DNA of 35,437 bases from an uncultured Prochlorococcus sp. (lineage in GTDB: Bacteria > Cyanobacteriota > Cyanobacteriia > PCC-6307 > Cyanobiaceae): the NCBI GenBank assembly GCA_902617605.1, contig CACMXO010000010.1, positions 1 through 35,437 on the forward strand. The letters are read 5' to 3'. Position 1 is the stretch's first letter, and each line of letters opens with the position of its first letter. Below the pieces are notes generated by a model that had not been told where the DNA came from, did no database searches, and saw only the letters and a list, made by a program, of their open reading frames with translations. Of the stretch, positions 17,781 through 26,033 are shown in pieces. A program made the position numbers and the translations under genes.

Positions 17781-19136
17781 ATGACATCAATTACTCTTAA
17801 ATTAATAGACAAATTTAGGGAAGTTAAAAATTTAGAGATTATTGAAAGCCAATCTGACATAAAAAGACTTTCAAAAGATTTTTATAACTACTCTCCAATC
17901 CTTACTGAAAAATTAGACGAATGTATTGCTGATTTGGTGGTAAGACCTAGTGATCACAAAGCGGTAAAGGAAGTAGCAGAAATTTGTTGGGAATTTTCTA
18001 TCCCAATTACTTTAAGGGGTTCAGGTACAGGTAATTATGGACAAGCTGTCCCATTGTTTAAAGGAGTTGTAATGCAGATGAGTCACTTTAATATGTTAGA
18101 AGAATTTGACCCAGATACAGGTTTTGTAAAAGTACAGTCTGGCTGTGTTATGGGAGATTTGAATAAACAATTAGAGAAATATGGAAGGGAACTTAGGTTG
18201 CTTCCTAGTACTTGGAAAACTGCAACAATTGGAGGTTTTATTGCAGGTGGATCAGGAGGTATTGGGTCTATTAGGTGGGGATTTTTAAGAGATCCAGGAA
18301 ATCTTATTGGTTTAGAGGCAGTAACGATGAATGAAAAACCTAAACTATTAAAATTTGATGCTGAAGAATCCGAACCTCTAAATCATGCATATGGGACTAA
18401 TGGAATAATTACTTCTTTATTACTTGCAACTGATATCAAACGTAATTGGTATTCAATAGTTATCGACTGTATTGAATTTGAAAAAACAATAGAAATATTA
18501 AAAACTCTCACCAGCGCAGCAATTGATCTGAAACTAGGAGCAATTCTTGAAGATGAAATTGTAGATCAAATGCCAAAATGGTTTAAAACAAATTCTAGAA
18601 GTCACAAGATATTAATTCAATCTACTCTTGGAGGGATAAAAACCATTGAGCTAATTTGTAAAAAATTTAAAGTCGAATCTACTCTACTTGGGGAAGAAGA
18701 AAAGCTCGTCAATGGAATTTCTGAAGTCGTATGGAATCATACAACTCTTCATATGAGGTCTAGGGATAAAAATTGGACGTATTTACAGATGCTTTTGCCG
18801 CTTAATAATGAACTAGAATTAATAAATTTTTTGAGAAAAAAATGGGGTAGAAAAGTTCTTTGGCATTTAGAGGCAGTTTCTCAACAAGGATCACCGCGAT
18901 TAGCGGCTTTGCCTGTATTAAAGTGGAATGGGGCAGAAGAACTAAATGAAATAATGGAAGATTGCAAGAAACTTGGTGCGTTTATTTTTAATCCTCATGT
19001 TTTAACAGTTGAAGGCGGAGGTCTTGGAGTAGTGGATGCAGATCAAGTAAAAGCGAAATTAAGATTTGATCCTAAAGGGCTATTAAATCCAGGAAAATTG
19101 GAAGGTTGGGAAGTAAAAGAACAATTTAAAATTTAA
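17781..19136 (+). CDS. FAD-linked oxidoreductase (GlcD-like, PCMH/VAO fold)
   Basis: A 451-residue flavoprotein. The FAD-binding domain covers about 45-220: VRPSDHKAVKEVAEIC, LRGSGTGNYGQAVPL, VQSGCVMGDLN and TIGGFIAGGSGGIGSIRWG, the family's pyrophosphate-binding loops. The C-terminal end LRFDPKGLLNPGKLEGW is the typical cap-domain tail of GlcD/lactate dehydrogenase-like oxidases. The substrate is unknown; 2-hydroxy acids are common for the family. The gene follows the deaminase-like gene by 38 bp and ends four bases into the convergent folC end. ATG at 17781 is the clear start. Confidence 0.85.
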   Translation: MTSITLKLIDKFREVKNLEIIESQSDIKRLSKDFYNYSPILTEKLDECIADLVVRPSDHKAVKEVAEICWEFSIPITLRGSGTGNYGQAVPLFKGVVMQMSHFNMLEEFDPDTGFVKVQSGCVMGDLNKQLEKYGRELRLLPSTWKTATIGGFIAGGSGGIGSIRWGFLRDPGNLIGLEAVTMNEKPKLLKFDAEESEPLNHAYGTNGIITSLLLATDIKRNWYSIVIDCIEFEKTIEILKTLTSAAIDLKLGAILEDEIVDQMPKWFKTNSRSHKILIQSTLGGIKTIELICKKFKVESTLLGEEEKLVNGISEVVWNHTTLHMRSRDKNWTYLQMLLPLNNELELINFLRKKWGRKVLWHLEAVSQQGSPRLAALPVLKWNGAEELNEIMEDCKKLGAFIFNPHVLTVEGGGLGVVDADQVKAKLRFDPKGLLNPGKLEGWEVKEQFKI

Positions 19137-20365
19137 AATTTCTGTTTATTCGCAAATTTAATAAATTCAGCAACTAAAAAAATAGAACCTGTTAGAACAG
19201 GATGATTAGGTGGCCATTTTTCCAGGGAAAATAAATACTCAATGGCAAGTTCAAATGTTTTAAATTCAATAGTTTTTTGAAAGTCAATTTCTTCAATCTG
19301 AGAAAGATCATTTAATTGCCAACTAGGTTGGTTTGGAACTGGCACAAGTAATAAGCGATCATTTTTCTTTAGAAGTGTTTTTAATATTGCGTAAATATCT
19401 TTTTGTCTTTGGACACCCAAAATCCAGTAAATTCCTTTATCTTCATTTTCCCAATTGCTTCGCTCATTAGAGAGTGCTTTTGCAGCAGGATAATTATGCG
19501 CACAATCTACAAGAATTTCTTTGTTGAAATAATTTATTATTTCTAGCCTTCCGTTCCAAGTTGTCTTTTTAAGACCTTCAGATATGTGTTTTTCTTTTAT
19601 ATTAAATCCCAAATTATTCAGCGCTTCAATTGCTCCAACAGCTACTGAAGCATTTTGCTTTTGAAAAATTCCTTTTAATCCAAGCTCATAGCTGTTTGAA
19701 ATTGAATCTTTCCAAATAATTTCTGCTCCTACCTCTTTAACTTTTTTGGTGATTAAATTTTCAACTTGACTATTTTGATTACATGAGATGACAATTGAGT
19801 TTTTTTCAATAACTGCTAATTTTTCTTCCGCAATTTTTTCAATCGTATCTCCAAGAAATTCTTTATGGTCTAAGCCAATATTCCCAATAGCAATGATTGG
19901 TCTAGATTTATGGGCTGTTGTCGCGTCTAATCGCCCCCCTAAGCCAGCTTCAAGAATGAGTAATTCAACTTTTTGATGGTCAAAAAAATTTAGTGCGCAG
20001 CAAATGACTATTTCAAAAGGACTTAATTCAAATTTTGAAAAATTTTTTTCTATTAATCTAAAGATTTTTTCAAAATCAGTTTTATTAATATTTTTTTTAT
20101 TAACTCTAATCCTCTCGCATACATCCAAAAGATGAGGAGATGTCGTTACACCGAAATTCCTTTTAGCTTCAAAAAGTATACTTTCCAAATATGCCGCGAT
20201 TGATCCTTTCCCATTGGTTCCAATAATCTGTATCGCCGGGATATTCTTGCAAGGATTACCAAGTTCTTGAAGTGCTTTTTTAATTCTTGATAAACCTAAC
20301 TTGATATTATCCCTTTCGTATTTAGGAGATAATAATTCAAAAGTTTTTAAATTTGCATTTTTCAA
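19133..20365 (-). CDS. folC: Dihydrofolate synthase / folylpolyglutamate synthase
   Basis: A 410-residue Mur-ligase-family enzyme that adds glutamate to dihydropteroate and then lengthens the polyglutamate tail. The P-loop is QIIGTNGKGSIAAYLESIL (about 46-64), then TTSPHLLDVCERIRVN, ILEAGLGGRLDATTA, IGNIGLDHKEFLG and the C-terminal LVDCAHNYPAAKAL. Length is normal. It lies 12 bp downstream of argD on the same strand. MIxx start ATG at 20365 precedes the conserved helix. Confidence 0.93.
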   Translation of the reverse strand: MKNANLKTFELLSPKYERDNIKLGLSRIKKALQELGNPCKNIPAIQIIGTNGKGSIAAYLESILFEAKRNFGVTTSPHLLDVCERIRVNKKNINKTDFEKIFRLIEKNFSKFELSPFEIVICCALNFFDHQKVELLILEAGLGGRLDATTAHKSRPIIAIGNIGLDHKEFLGDTIEKIAEEKLAVIEKNSIVISCNQNSQVENLITKKVKEVGAEIIWKDSISNSYELGLKGIFQKQNASVAVGAIEALNNLGFNIKEKHISEGLKKTTWNGRLEIINYFNKEILVDCAHNYPAAKALSNERSNWENEDKGIYWILGVQRQKDIYAILKTLLKKNDRLLLVPVPNQPSWQLNDLSQIEEIDFQKTIEFKTFELAIEYLFSLEKWPPNHPVLTGSIFLVAEFIKFANKQKF

Positions 20366-20376
20366 AATTTTAATTG

Positions 20377-21552
20377 CTATAACTCTTCAAAAATTGAATT
20401 TAGCTTATCCAAAAGAATATTAATTTCTCTTCGAGAAATAACTAATGGTGGGACAATCCTTACAACATTTCCTCCTGCAGGAACCACCAGTAATCCTTTA
20501 TCAAAAGCTTTTAATGTAATTTTTTTTGCATCAGCATAATCATCATTGATCACAAGACCTTGTATTAAACCTAAACCTCTTTTTCCGCTAATAATATTTG
20601 GAAATTTTTTTGACAATTCTTCAAACCCAGCATTTAATTGTTCCCCTCTTAGATAAACATTATTGATAATATTTCTTCTATTAATTTCTTCTAATACAGT
20701 TAGGGCAGCTTTACAAGCGAAAGGGTTCCCTCCAAATGTGCTGGCATGATCTCCTGGAGAAAAAATGTTTGCTTTTTCATTTACCAATAATGCTCCAATT
20801 GCATGACCTCCTCCTAATCCTTTAGCAAGGGTGAATCCATCAGGTTCAATTCCTAAATTCTCATAACCCCACATTTTTCCAGTTCGACCTACTCCACTTT
20901 GGACCTCATCTAAAATGAGAAGAGAATTATATTTATCACATATTTCTCTCAGGCTTTTAAAAAATATTTTACTTCCAGGAATTACGCCGCCTTCGCCTTG
21001 TATTGGTTCAACTAAAACGCCGGAAATTTTTTGATCATTATTTTCACACTCTTCAAATAATTTTTTTACCGAATCAAAATTGTTAAATTTAAAAAATTTG
21101 AACCCTTGAATCATTGGTTCGAATCCTTTTTGATATTTGGGTTGTCCAGTAGCACTCAAAGCTGCCAGTGTCCTTCCATGAAAGCTAGATTCTGCTGCGA
21201 GAATAATTGATTCTTTACCTTTATTCGTTGTATTACCATATTTTTTAATTAATTTAATTGCTGATTCATTTGCTTCCGCACCACTGTTGCAGAAGAAGAC
21301 GCTTTTGGCACAACTCATATTCGTTAAAGTTCTGCTTAATTGTTCTTGTTCTTCAATGTTGTAGAGATTGGAAATGTGCTGAATCTTTTTTAGTTGACTT
21401 GATAGCCTCCTTCTTAAAACTCTATCGCTATGTCCAAGACTACAAGTTGCGATACCAGCAACGGCATCAAGATACTTTTTACCTGTGTTGTCCCAAAGCC
21501 AACAACCTTTTCCTTTTTTGAAAGATATATCGAATCGACTATAAGTATTCAT
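20377..21552 (-). CDS. argD: Acetylornithine aminotransferase
   Basis: A 391-residue PLP enzyme of arginine synthesis that converts N-acetylglutamate semialdehyde to acetylornithine. Motifs include YLDAVAGIATCSLGH, FFCNSGAEANESAIKL, LLILDEVQSGVGRTG and TLAKGLGGGHAIGAL, whose Lys binds PLP. The frame is open further to 21633, but the extra 27 residues are translated tRNA-Leu sequence, so the start is the ATG at 21552 (MNTYSRF), five bases after the tRNA 3' end. Length then matches the family. Confidence 0.94.
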   Translation of the reverse strand: MNTYSRFDISFKKGKGCWLWDNTGKKYLDAVAGIATCSLGHSDRVLRRRLSSQLKKIQHISNLYNIEEQEQLSRTLTNMSCAKSVFFCNSGAEANESAIKLIKKYGNTTNKGKESIILAAESSFHGRTLAALSATGQPKYQKGFEPMIQGFKFFKFNNFDSVKKLFEECENNDQKISGVLVEPIQGEGGVIPGSKIFFKSLREICDKYNSLLILDEVQSGVGRTGKMWGYENLGIEPDGFTLAKGLGGGHAIGALLVNEKANIFSPGDHASTFGGNPFACKAALTVLEEINRRNIINNVYLRGEQLNAGFEELSKKFPNIISGKRGLGLIQGLVINDDYADAKKITLKAFDKGLLVVPAGGNVVRIVPPLVISRREINILLDKLNSIFEEL

Positions 21553-21557
21553 TAAAG

Positions 21558-21639
21558 TGGGAGCGGTCGGACTTGAACCGACATACCCGAAGGTGCCGCA
21601 TTTTGAGTGCGGTGCGTCTACCAATTCCACCACGCTCCC
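21558..21639 (-). tRNA. tRNA-Leu (CAA anticodon)
   Basis: The minus strand gives acceptor GGGAGCG pairing with CGCTCCC and discriminator A. The anticodon arm is CCGCA-CTCAAAA-TGCGG with anticodon CAA, followed by a long variable arm (class II) and T arm GTCGG-TTCAAGT-CCGAC. The 82-nt length and variable arm are right for leucine. CCA is not encoded. argD begins five bases downstream. Confidence 0.96.
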
Positions 21640-21806
21640 AAGGCTTTTGAAAAAATGAACTTTTTTATTATAACAAAAATCAACTTATTGACTATTGTTT
21701 TGGTCAAGGAAAAGTTATCAGGATAACGTTTGTTAATAGTTAATCTTTTCGATAAAAACATAGAATTATTTATTGCATTTGCTGACAAGAAATGAGGGGG
21801 GAAAAG

Positions 21807-21833
21807 AAAATGTATACATTTCTGATACATTTT
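21807..21833. promoter_or_regulatory. Perfect dyad, likely operator (AAAATGTAT-N9-ATACATTTT)
   Basis: Nine-base arms at 21807-21815 and 21825-21833 are exact reverse complements with a nine-base spacer, so half-site centres are 18 bases apart. An overlapping palindrome ATGTATACAT lies at 21810-21819. It stands about 85 bases ahead of two small membrane-protein genes. The spacing does not fit NtcA (GTA-N8-TAC). The binding protein is unknown. Confidence 0.5.
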
Positions 21834-21917
21834 TGCGATCAAATGCGCTTAAAAGTCTTTTTTGAAAGGAGATAGCTTCATGATTAGTAATATTGTGTTA
21901 TATTAAATAAAAAACAA

Positions 21918-22025
21918 ATGTCTAAAACTCAAGCTAAAAAATTATCTTTTAAATTTGTCCCTTACCTTTTTATTGCAGTAACTATACTTACAACATTCGG
22001 GTCTAATAGTGGAACTTGGGCATGA
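21918..22025 (+). CDS. 35-residue membrane or exported peptide, unknown function
   Basis: The frame starts at ATG 21918 and ends at TGA. The N-terminus is basic (MSKTQAKKLSFKF), followed by a hydrophobic stretch (VPYLFIAVTILTTFG) and a short polar tail ending in TWA. This is a single-helix peptide or a signal-like anchor. It overlaps the next small gene by four bases (ATGA), a typical coupled arrangement, which supports both being real. I do not recognise the family. Confidence 0.5.
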   Translation: MSKTQAKKLSFKFVPYLFIAVTILTTFGSNSGTWA

Positions 22026-22132
22026 ATGAATTCAAATTTAATGGTCTAAATAAAATTTGGTCTAACCGCTTTCTCGTTTTGTTTATATTATTTTTGGGTT
22101 GTATTTCACTAATCAATATTGCTTACGTTTAA
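22022..22132 (+). CDS. 36-residue single-helix membrane peptide, unknown function
   Basis: The ATG at 22022 overlaps the TGA of the upstream small gene. The product has a polar N-terminus with an Asn/Lys cluster (MNEFKFNGLNKIWSNR) and a hydrophobic C-terminal helix (FLVLFILFLGCISLINIAYV). The ATGA junction and membrane-like composition suggest a two-gene operon of small membrane proteins. It ends 37 bases from the convergent end of murA. No family is recognised. Confidence 0.5.
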   Translation: MNEFKFNGLNKIWSNRFLVLFILFLGCISLINIAYV

Positions 22133-22169
22133 TCAACTTTCTTCGTTTTAAAAATTTATTCGGAAAAGA

Positions 22170-23540
22170 TTAAGCTGCTTCGAGTTTTGAAAGATTGTCA
22201 GATCTGGATTCAATTTTATATCCATTTTCCTCAAAATTATTTTTACTGATTTCTCTAATTATTTTGACACCCAAGTTTTTTAGTTTTAATTCAAAATTTT
22301 CATAACCTCTATCTAGATGTTCTAATCCATAGAAATTACTACTACCTTTTGCGATGATTCCTGCAATTATTAATGCTGCTGATGACCTTAAATCTGAGCC
22401 AACTAGATTCATACCATTAATTGTTTTAACACCTTTGATGTGAGCTACGTTTTTGTTTAGTTTTATACTGGCGCCCATTTCATTAAGTAAATAAATATGA
22501 TTCATTCTGTTTTCGAAAATTGTTTCAGTTATTTTTGATTCACCATTTGCGATTGTCATTAGAGTTGTAAATGGTGCCTGCAAATCAGTAGGAAAGCCTG
22601 GGAAAGGAGCTGTTTCAATATCTACTCCTTTAATCTTTTTACTCTTGATAGAAATCGAATTACCTTTAATCGTAATTTTACTCCCACTCTCTTGAAGCTT
22701 ATTAGTGACAGCTTCAAGATGATGAGGGATTACTGGAGAAATTGTAATTGAAGAGGAAGTTGCAGCAGCAGCTATTAGAAAAGTTCCAGCTTCTATTCGG
22801 TCTGGAATTACTTTATGGGTACATCCGCCAAGCTTATTAACACCATCAATAATAATTGTTTCTTTACCGGAGTCATAAATTTTTGCCCCCATTTTATTAA
22901 GCATTTGGCATAAATCTTGAACTTCAGGCTCTCTAGCAGCATTTTCAATAGTAGTTCTTCCTTTGGCTAAAGATGCTGCCATTATTAAAGTTTCAGTCGC
23001 ACCTACACTTGGACAATTTAATTTAATATGAGTTCCATGAAGTCTATTTTTGTCCCCCCTTGTTTTTGCCTTAACAATTCCCTCTTCAATAATAATGTCT
23101 GCTCCTAGTGCGATTAATCCATTAATGTGCTCGTCTATTGGCCTTGAACCAATATTGCATCCACCTGGCAACGGTACTTGAGCTTCTCCAAATTTAGTTA
23201 ATAGTGCACCTATACAAAAGAAACTAGCTCTTAATCCCTTAACAAGTTCATATGGAAGTTCTTTAATCGAAATAGTTGTTGGATCTATTTCTAGTTGGTT
23301 GTTTTTACGAACTAAGTTCACTCCTAAATTCTTTAAGATATTCCCCATCTTTTCAATATCAGTTAGAAAAGGTACATTTTCAAGAATTATTTTTTCATTA
23401 GTTAGCAATGATGAGGCTAATAAAACTAAGGCGGAATTCTTCGCACCACTTATTTCAACTATTCCATTTAACTTGCCTTGGCCAAGAATCTTTAAATTTT
23501 GCGATTTAAGATATGACTTCGTTTTGCTTCCGCAAATCAT
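22170..23540 (-). CDS. murA: UDP-N-acetylglucosamine 1-carboxyvinyltransferase
   Basis: A 456-residue EPSP-synthase-fold enzyme that transfers enolpyruvate from PEP to UDP-GlcNAc, the first committed step of peptidoglycan synthesis. GGCNIGSRPIDEHINGL holds the catalytic Cys at 128, the residue alkylated by fosfomycin in this family. Other motifs are VEISGAKNSALVLLASS with the conserved Lys-Asn pair, VGATETLIMAA, EAGTFLIAAA and FPTDLQAPF. It is somewhat longer than E. coli MurA because of about 15 extra residues at each end. The start ATG at 23540 lies beside a large imperfect hairpin. Confidence 0.96.
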   Translation of the reverse strand: MICGSKTKSYLKSQNLKILGQGKLNGIVEISGAKNSALVLLASSLLTNEKIILENVPFLTDIEKMGNILKNLGVNLVRKNNQLEIDPTTISIKELPYELVKGLRASFFCIGALLTKFGEAQVPLPGGCNIGSRPIDEHINGLIALGADIIIEEGIVKAKTRGDKNRLHGTHIKLNCPSVGATETLIMAASLAKGRTTIENAAREPEVQDLCQMLNKMGAKIYDSGKETIIIDGVNKLGGCTHKVIPDRIEAGTFLIAAAATSSSITISPVIPHHLEAVTNKLQESGSKITIKGNSISIKSKKIKGVDIETAPFPGFPTDLQAPFTTLMTIANGESKITETIFENRMNHIYLLNEMGASIKLNKNVAHIKGVKTINGMNLVGSDLRSSAALIIAGIIAKGSSNFYGLEHLDRGYENFELKLKNLGVKIIREISKNNFEENGYKIESRSDNLSKLEAA

Positions 23541-23544
23541 TAAG

Positions 23545-23588
23545 ACTTAATTTATTAGATTCATCATGACAAACTAATAATATTAAGT
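23545..23588. repeat. Imperfect inverted repeat in the murA leader
   Basis: The arms 23545-23558 and 23574-23588 are reverse complements over 14 bases with one extra base in the right arm, separated by 15 bases. On the murA transcript the hairpin would end five bases before the start codon. Its loop contains ATGATG opening a six-codon frame that stops within the stem. Confidence 0.45.
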
Positions 23589-23662
23589 CCACCCTATGTA
23601 ACGTCATGAATATTAATTAAAAGTGAAAATGTATTTTTTGATTTCTTGGAAAAAAAAATTTA

Positions 23663-23687
23663 ATAAATAATTGATCAAATTATTTAT
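23663..23687. repeat. Perfect 10-bp inverted repeat between murA and the methyltransferase
   Basis: ATAAATAATT (23663-23672) and AATTATTTAT (23678-23687) are exact reverse complements around GATCA. It lies in the divergent promoter region between murA and the RNA methyltransferase gene. AT-only arms suggest a DNA-binding site or cruciform rather than a stable RNA stem. Confidence 0.45.
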
Positions 23688-23727
23688 GTAATTAAAATAT
23701 AGTTGATAACAAATTTTTAAAATACTC

Positions 23728-24570
23728 ATAGAAAATACTTTTTTAAAAATAACTAGTAAAAACAATAATCTAGTTAAAAGATTTAGATCATTTAAAAGAG
23801 GATCATCTCCAAAAGATCAAGACTTTTTTTGCATAGAGGGTACACATCTCATTGAAGAATTGCTGAAGTCAGGAAAAAATCCCTCAAAGATTTTAGTTAC
23901 CGAAAAATGGCTAAGAAAGAATCAGAATCTAAGCAAAAAATTAGATGAGTCATTAATAAATATTGTCTCAGAGGAAGTCTTGGCATCTGCGGTTTCAACA
24001 ATTAATCCAGATGGGATAGCAGCATTAGTAGAGATTTCAGCAATACCTAATTATCAATTTAATAGAAAAGATGACTTTGTTCTTGTTCTCGACAGAATTC
24101 AAGATCCTGGGAATATGGGTAATCTATTTAGAACCGCTTTAGCTGCGGGTGTTAATGCAATTTTTTTAGCTGGAGGTGCGCACCCATTAGGCCAAAAGGT
24201 ATTAAGAGCATCCTCAGGTGCAGTTTTTCATCTGCCATTTTTAAGAATTGATGGCATTGAAGAAGAAATATTAAATTCTTTACTTAAGTCATTGTCTGAA
24301 TTATCAAATGTAGGATTTAAGATTTTCTCTACTAGTAGCCATAATGAGAGTTCAAAAAAACCTTCAAAACCTTACTGGGAAGTTGATTGGTCTAGACGTA
24401 CAGCATTAATTTTGGGTAATGAAGGCCAAGGTATTCATAAAAAAATTCAAGAAGCTTTTAATGAAACAATTACAATTCCGCATAGCAAGATTGTAGAATC
24501 ATTAAATGTGGCTTGTGTTGCAGTTCCTTTATTACTAGAACGAAAAAGAGTCGCATACACCTCTAAATAA
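23728..24570 (+). CDS. SpoU-family RNA 2'-O-methyltransferase (start uncertain)
   Basis: A TrmH/SpoU (SPOUT) methyltransferase of the 23S rRNA or tRNA type. The catalytic domain carries VLDRIQDPGNMGNLFRTALA, GAVFHLPF, ILGNEGQGI (SAM knot) and ESLNVACVAVPLLLE, the three SpoU motifs. The first usual start codon is TTG at 23860, but homology clearly extends upstream in frame: ITSKNNNLVKRFRSFKRG and DFFCIEGTHLIEEL are the N-terminal substrate-binding domain of this family. The frame is open from 23710 with no ATG, GTG or TTG. An ATA at 23728 (then ENTFLKITSK) is the likely ancestral start position. The product is at least 236 residues, and about 280 with the extension. Confidence 0.8.
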   Translation: MENTFLKITSKNNNLVKRFRSFKRGSSPKDQDFFCIEGTHLIEELLKSGKNPSKILVTEKWLRKNQNLSKKLDESLINIVSEEVLASAVSTINPDGIAALVEISAIPNYQFNRKDDFVLVLDRIQDPGNMGNLFRTALAAGVNAIFLAGGAHPLGQKVLRASSGAVFHLPFLRIDGIEEEILNSLLKSLSELSNVGFKIFSTSSHNESSKKPSKPYWEVDWSRRTALILGNEGQGIHKKIQEAFNETITIPHSKIVESLNVACVAVPLLLERKRVAYTSK

Positions 24571-24581
24571 ATAAATAAAAA

Positions 24582-26021
24582 GTGACTGATTCAAGTTTTG
24601 ATTTTGATTTAATCGTAATAGGAGCAGGATATGGAGGTTTTGATGCCGCTAAACATGCTGCTGGTAAGGGACTGAAAGTCGCAATAGTAGAGTCTTCTGA
24701 TATGGGAGGCACTTGTGTTAACAAGGGTTGTGTTCCATCTAAAGCTCTTTTGGCTGCAAGTGGAAAAGTTAGAGAAATAGCTAATTATGAACATTTAGCT
24801 AAATTTGGTATACATGCTTCACCAGTAAGGTTCGAGAGATCAAAAATTGCAGATCATGCAAATAATTTAGTTTTAAATGTTAGAGAAAATTTAACAAAAA
24901 CTCTTCAAAGGAGTGGAGTTGAAATTTTTTTGGGCATTGGAAGAATTGAAGGAAATCAAAAAGTAGGTGTAAGAGATAAAAACGGAATTGATAAAATTTT
25001 CACATGTAAGGATATTGTTATAGCAACAGGCTCTTCTCCTTTTGTGCCCCGTGGAATAACTTTAGATAATAGGACCGTATTTACTAGCGATGATGCGGTT
25101 AAACTTGAGTGGCTTCCAAGATGGATAGCAATTATTGGAAGCGGATATATAGGTCTAGAATTTGCTGATGTTTATACCGCGCTTGGTTGTGAAGTTACCA
25201 TGATCGAGGCTATGGAGAATATTATGCCAACATTTGATCCAGACATTACTAAAATTGCTAAGAAGAACCTTATTCAAGCAAGAGATATAGACACAAAATC
25301 AAATGTCTTTGCGACAAAAATAACACCTGGATGCCCCGTAAAAATAGAACTGACTGATGCAAAATCTAAGGAAGTTGTAGAAACTTTAGAAGTTGACGCT
25401 GTACTAGTCGCAACTGGCAGAAGTCCTAATAGTAATAACTTAAATCTTGAGTCGGTTGGTATCGAAACAGTAAAAGGGTTCATCCCTGTAGATGATCAAA
25501 TGAGAGTTAAGAATGGTGATGAAATAATACCTAACATTTGGGCTGTTGGAGATGTAACGGGCAAACTAATGCTTGCCCATACTGCTGCAGCCCAGGGTAC
25601 TATTGCTGTTGATAATATTTGCGGTGGTAATGTCGAAATTAACTATAAAAGTATCCCCGCAGCAACTTTTACTCACCCAGAGATAAGTTCAGTTGGTCTC
25701 TCTGAAGTTGAAGCTAAAGAGATATCTACAAAAGAAAATTTTACTTTGGGAGTTGTCAAAAGTTTCTTTAAGGCCAATTCAAAAGCATTGGCTGAATTGG
25801 AAAGTGATGGATTGCTAAAGTTGATTTTCAACAAAGATAATGGCAAAGTATTAGGTGCTCATATTTTTGGATTACATGCAGCTGATTTAATTCAAGAAAT
25901 TTCGAACGCTATTTCAAGGAACCAAGATGTAATTGAATTATCTAAAGAAGTTCATACTCATCCTACTCTTAGTGAAGTAGTTGAGGTCGCATATAAACAA
26001 GCGGCAGCTCAAATAAAATAA
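24582..26021 (+). CDS. lpdA: Dihydrolipoamide dehydrogenase (E3)
   Basis: A 479-residue flavoprotein disulfide reductase that reoxidises dihydrolipoamide of the pyruvate dehydrogenase complex with NAD+. The FAD-binding GAGYGGFDAAKHAAGKG (about 12-28), redox-active CVNKGCVPSK (Cys pair near 45 and 50), NAD-binding IIGSGYIGLEFADVY, and the C-terminal HTHPTLSEVVE with the active His-Glu pair are all visible. The start is GTG at 24582, 11 bases after the methyltransferase stop, so the genes are probably one transcript with trpC. pdhA (E1-alpha) of the same complex lies at the right end of the window. Confidence 0.96.
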   Translation: MTDSSFDFDLIVIGAGYGGFDAAKHAAGKGLKVAIVESSDMGGTCVNKGCVPSKALLAASGKVREIANYEHLAKFGIHASPVRFERSKIADHANNLVLNVRENLTKTLQRSGVEIFLGIGRIEGNQKVGVRDKNGIDKIFTCKDIVIATGSSPFVPRGITLDNRTVFTSDDAVKLEWLPRWIAIIGSGYIGLEFADVYTALGCEVTMIEAMENIMPTFDPDITKIAKKNLIQARDIDTKSNVFATKITPGCPVKIELTDAKSKEVVETLEVDAVLVATGRSPNSNNLNLESVGIETVKGFIPVDDQMRVKNGDEIIPNIWAVGDVTGKLMLAHTAAAQGTIAVDNICGGNVEINYKSIPAATFTHPEISSVGLSEVEAKEISTKENFTLGVVKSFFKANSKALAELESDGLLKLIFNKDNGKVLGAHIFGLHAADLIQEISNAISRNQDVIELSKEVHTHPTLSEVVEVAYKQAAAQIK

Positions 26022-26033
26022 TTTCTAAAATTA

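Noticed and set aside
21813-21829. GTATACATTTCTGATAC as an NtcA site
   Set aside because: GTA and TAC are 11 bases apart. The perfect dyad arms explain the sequence better.
21618-21842. 74-codon frame over tRNA-Leu and its upstream region
   Set aside because: It ends in translated tRNA bases, has no protein-like composition, and overlaps the dyad.
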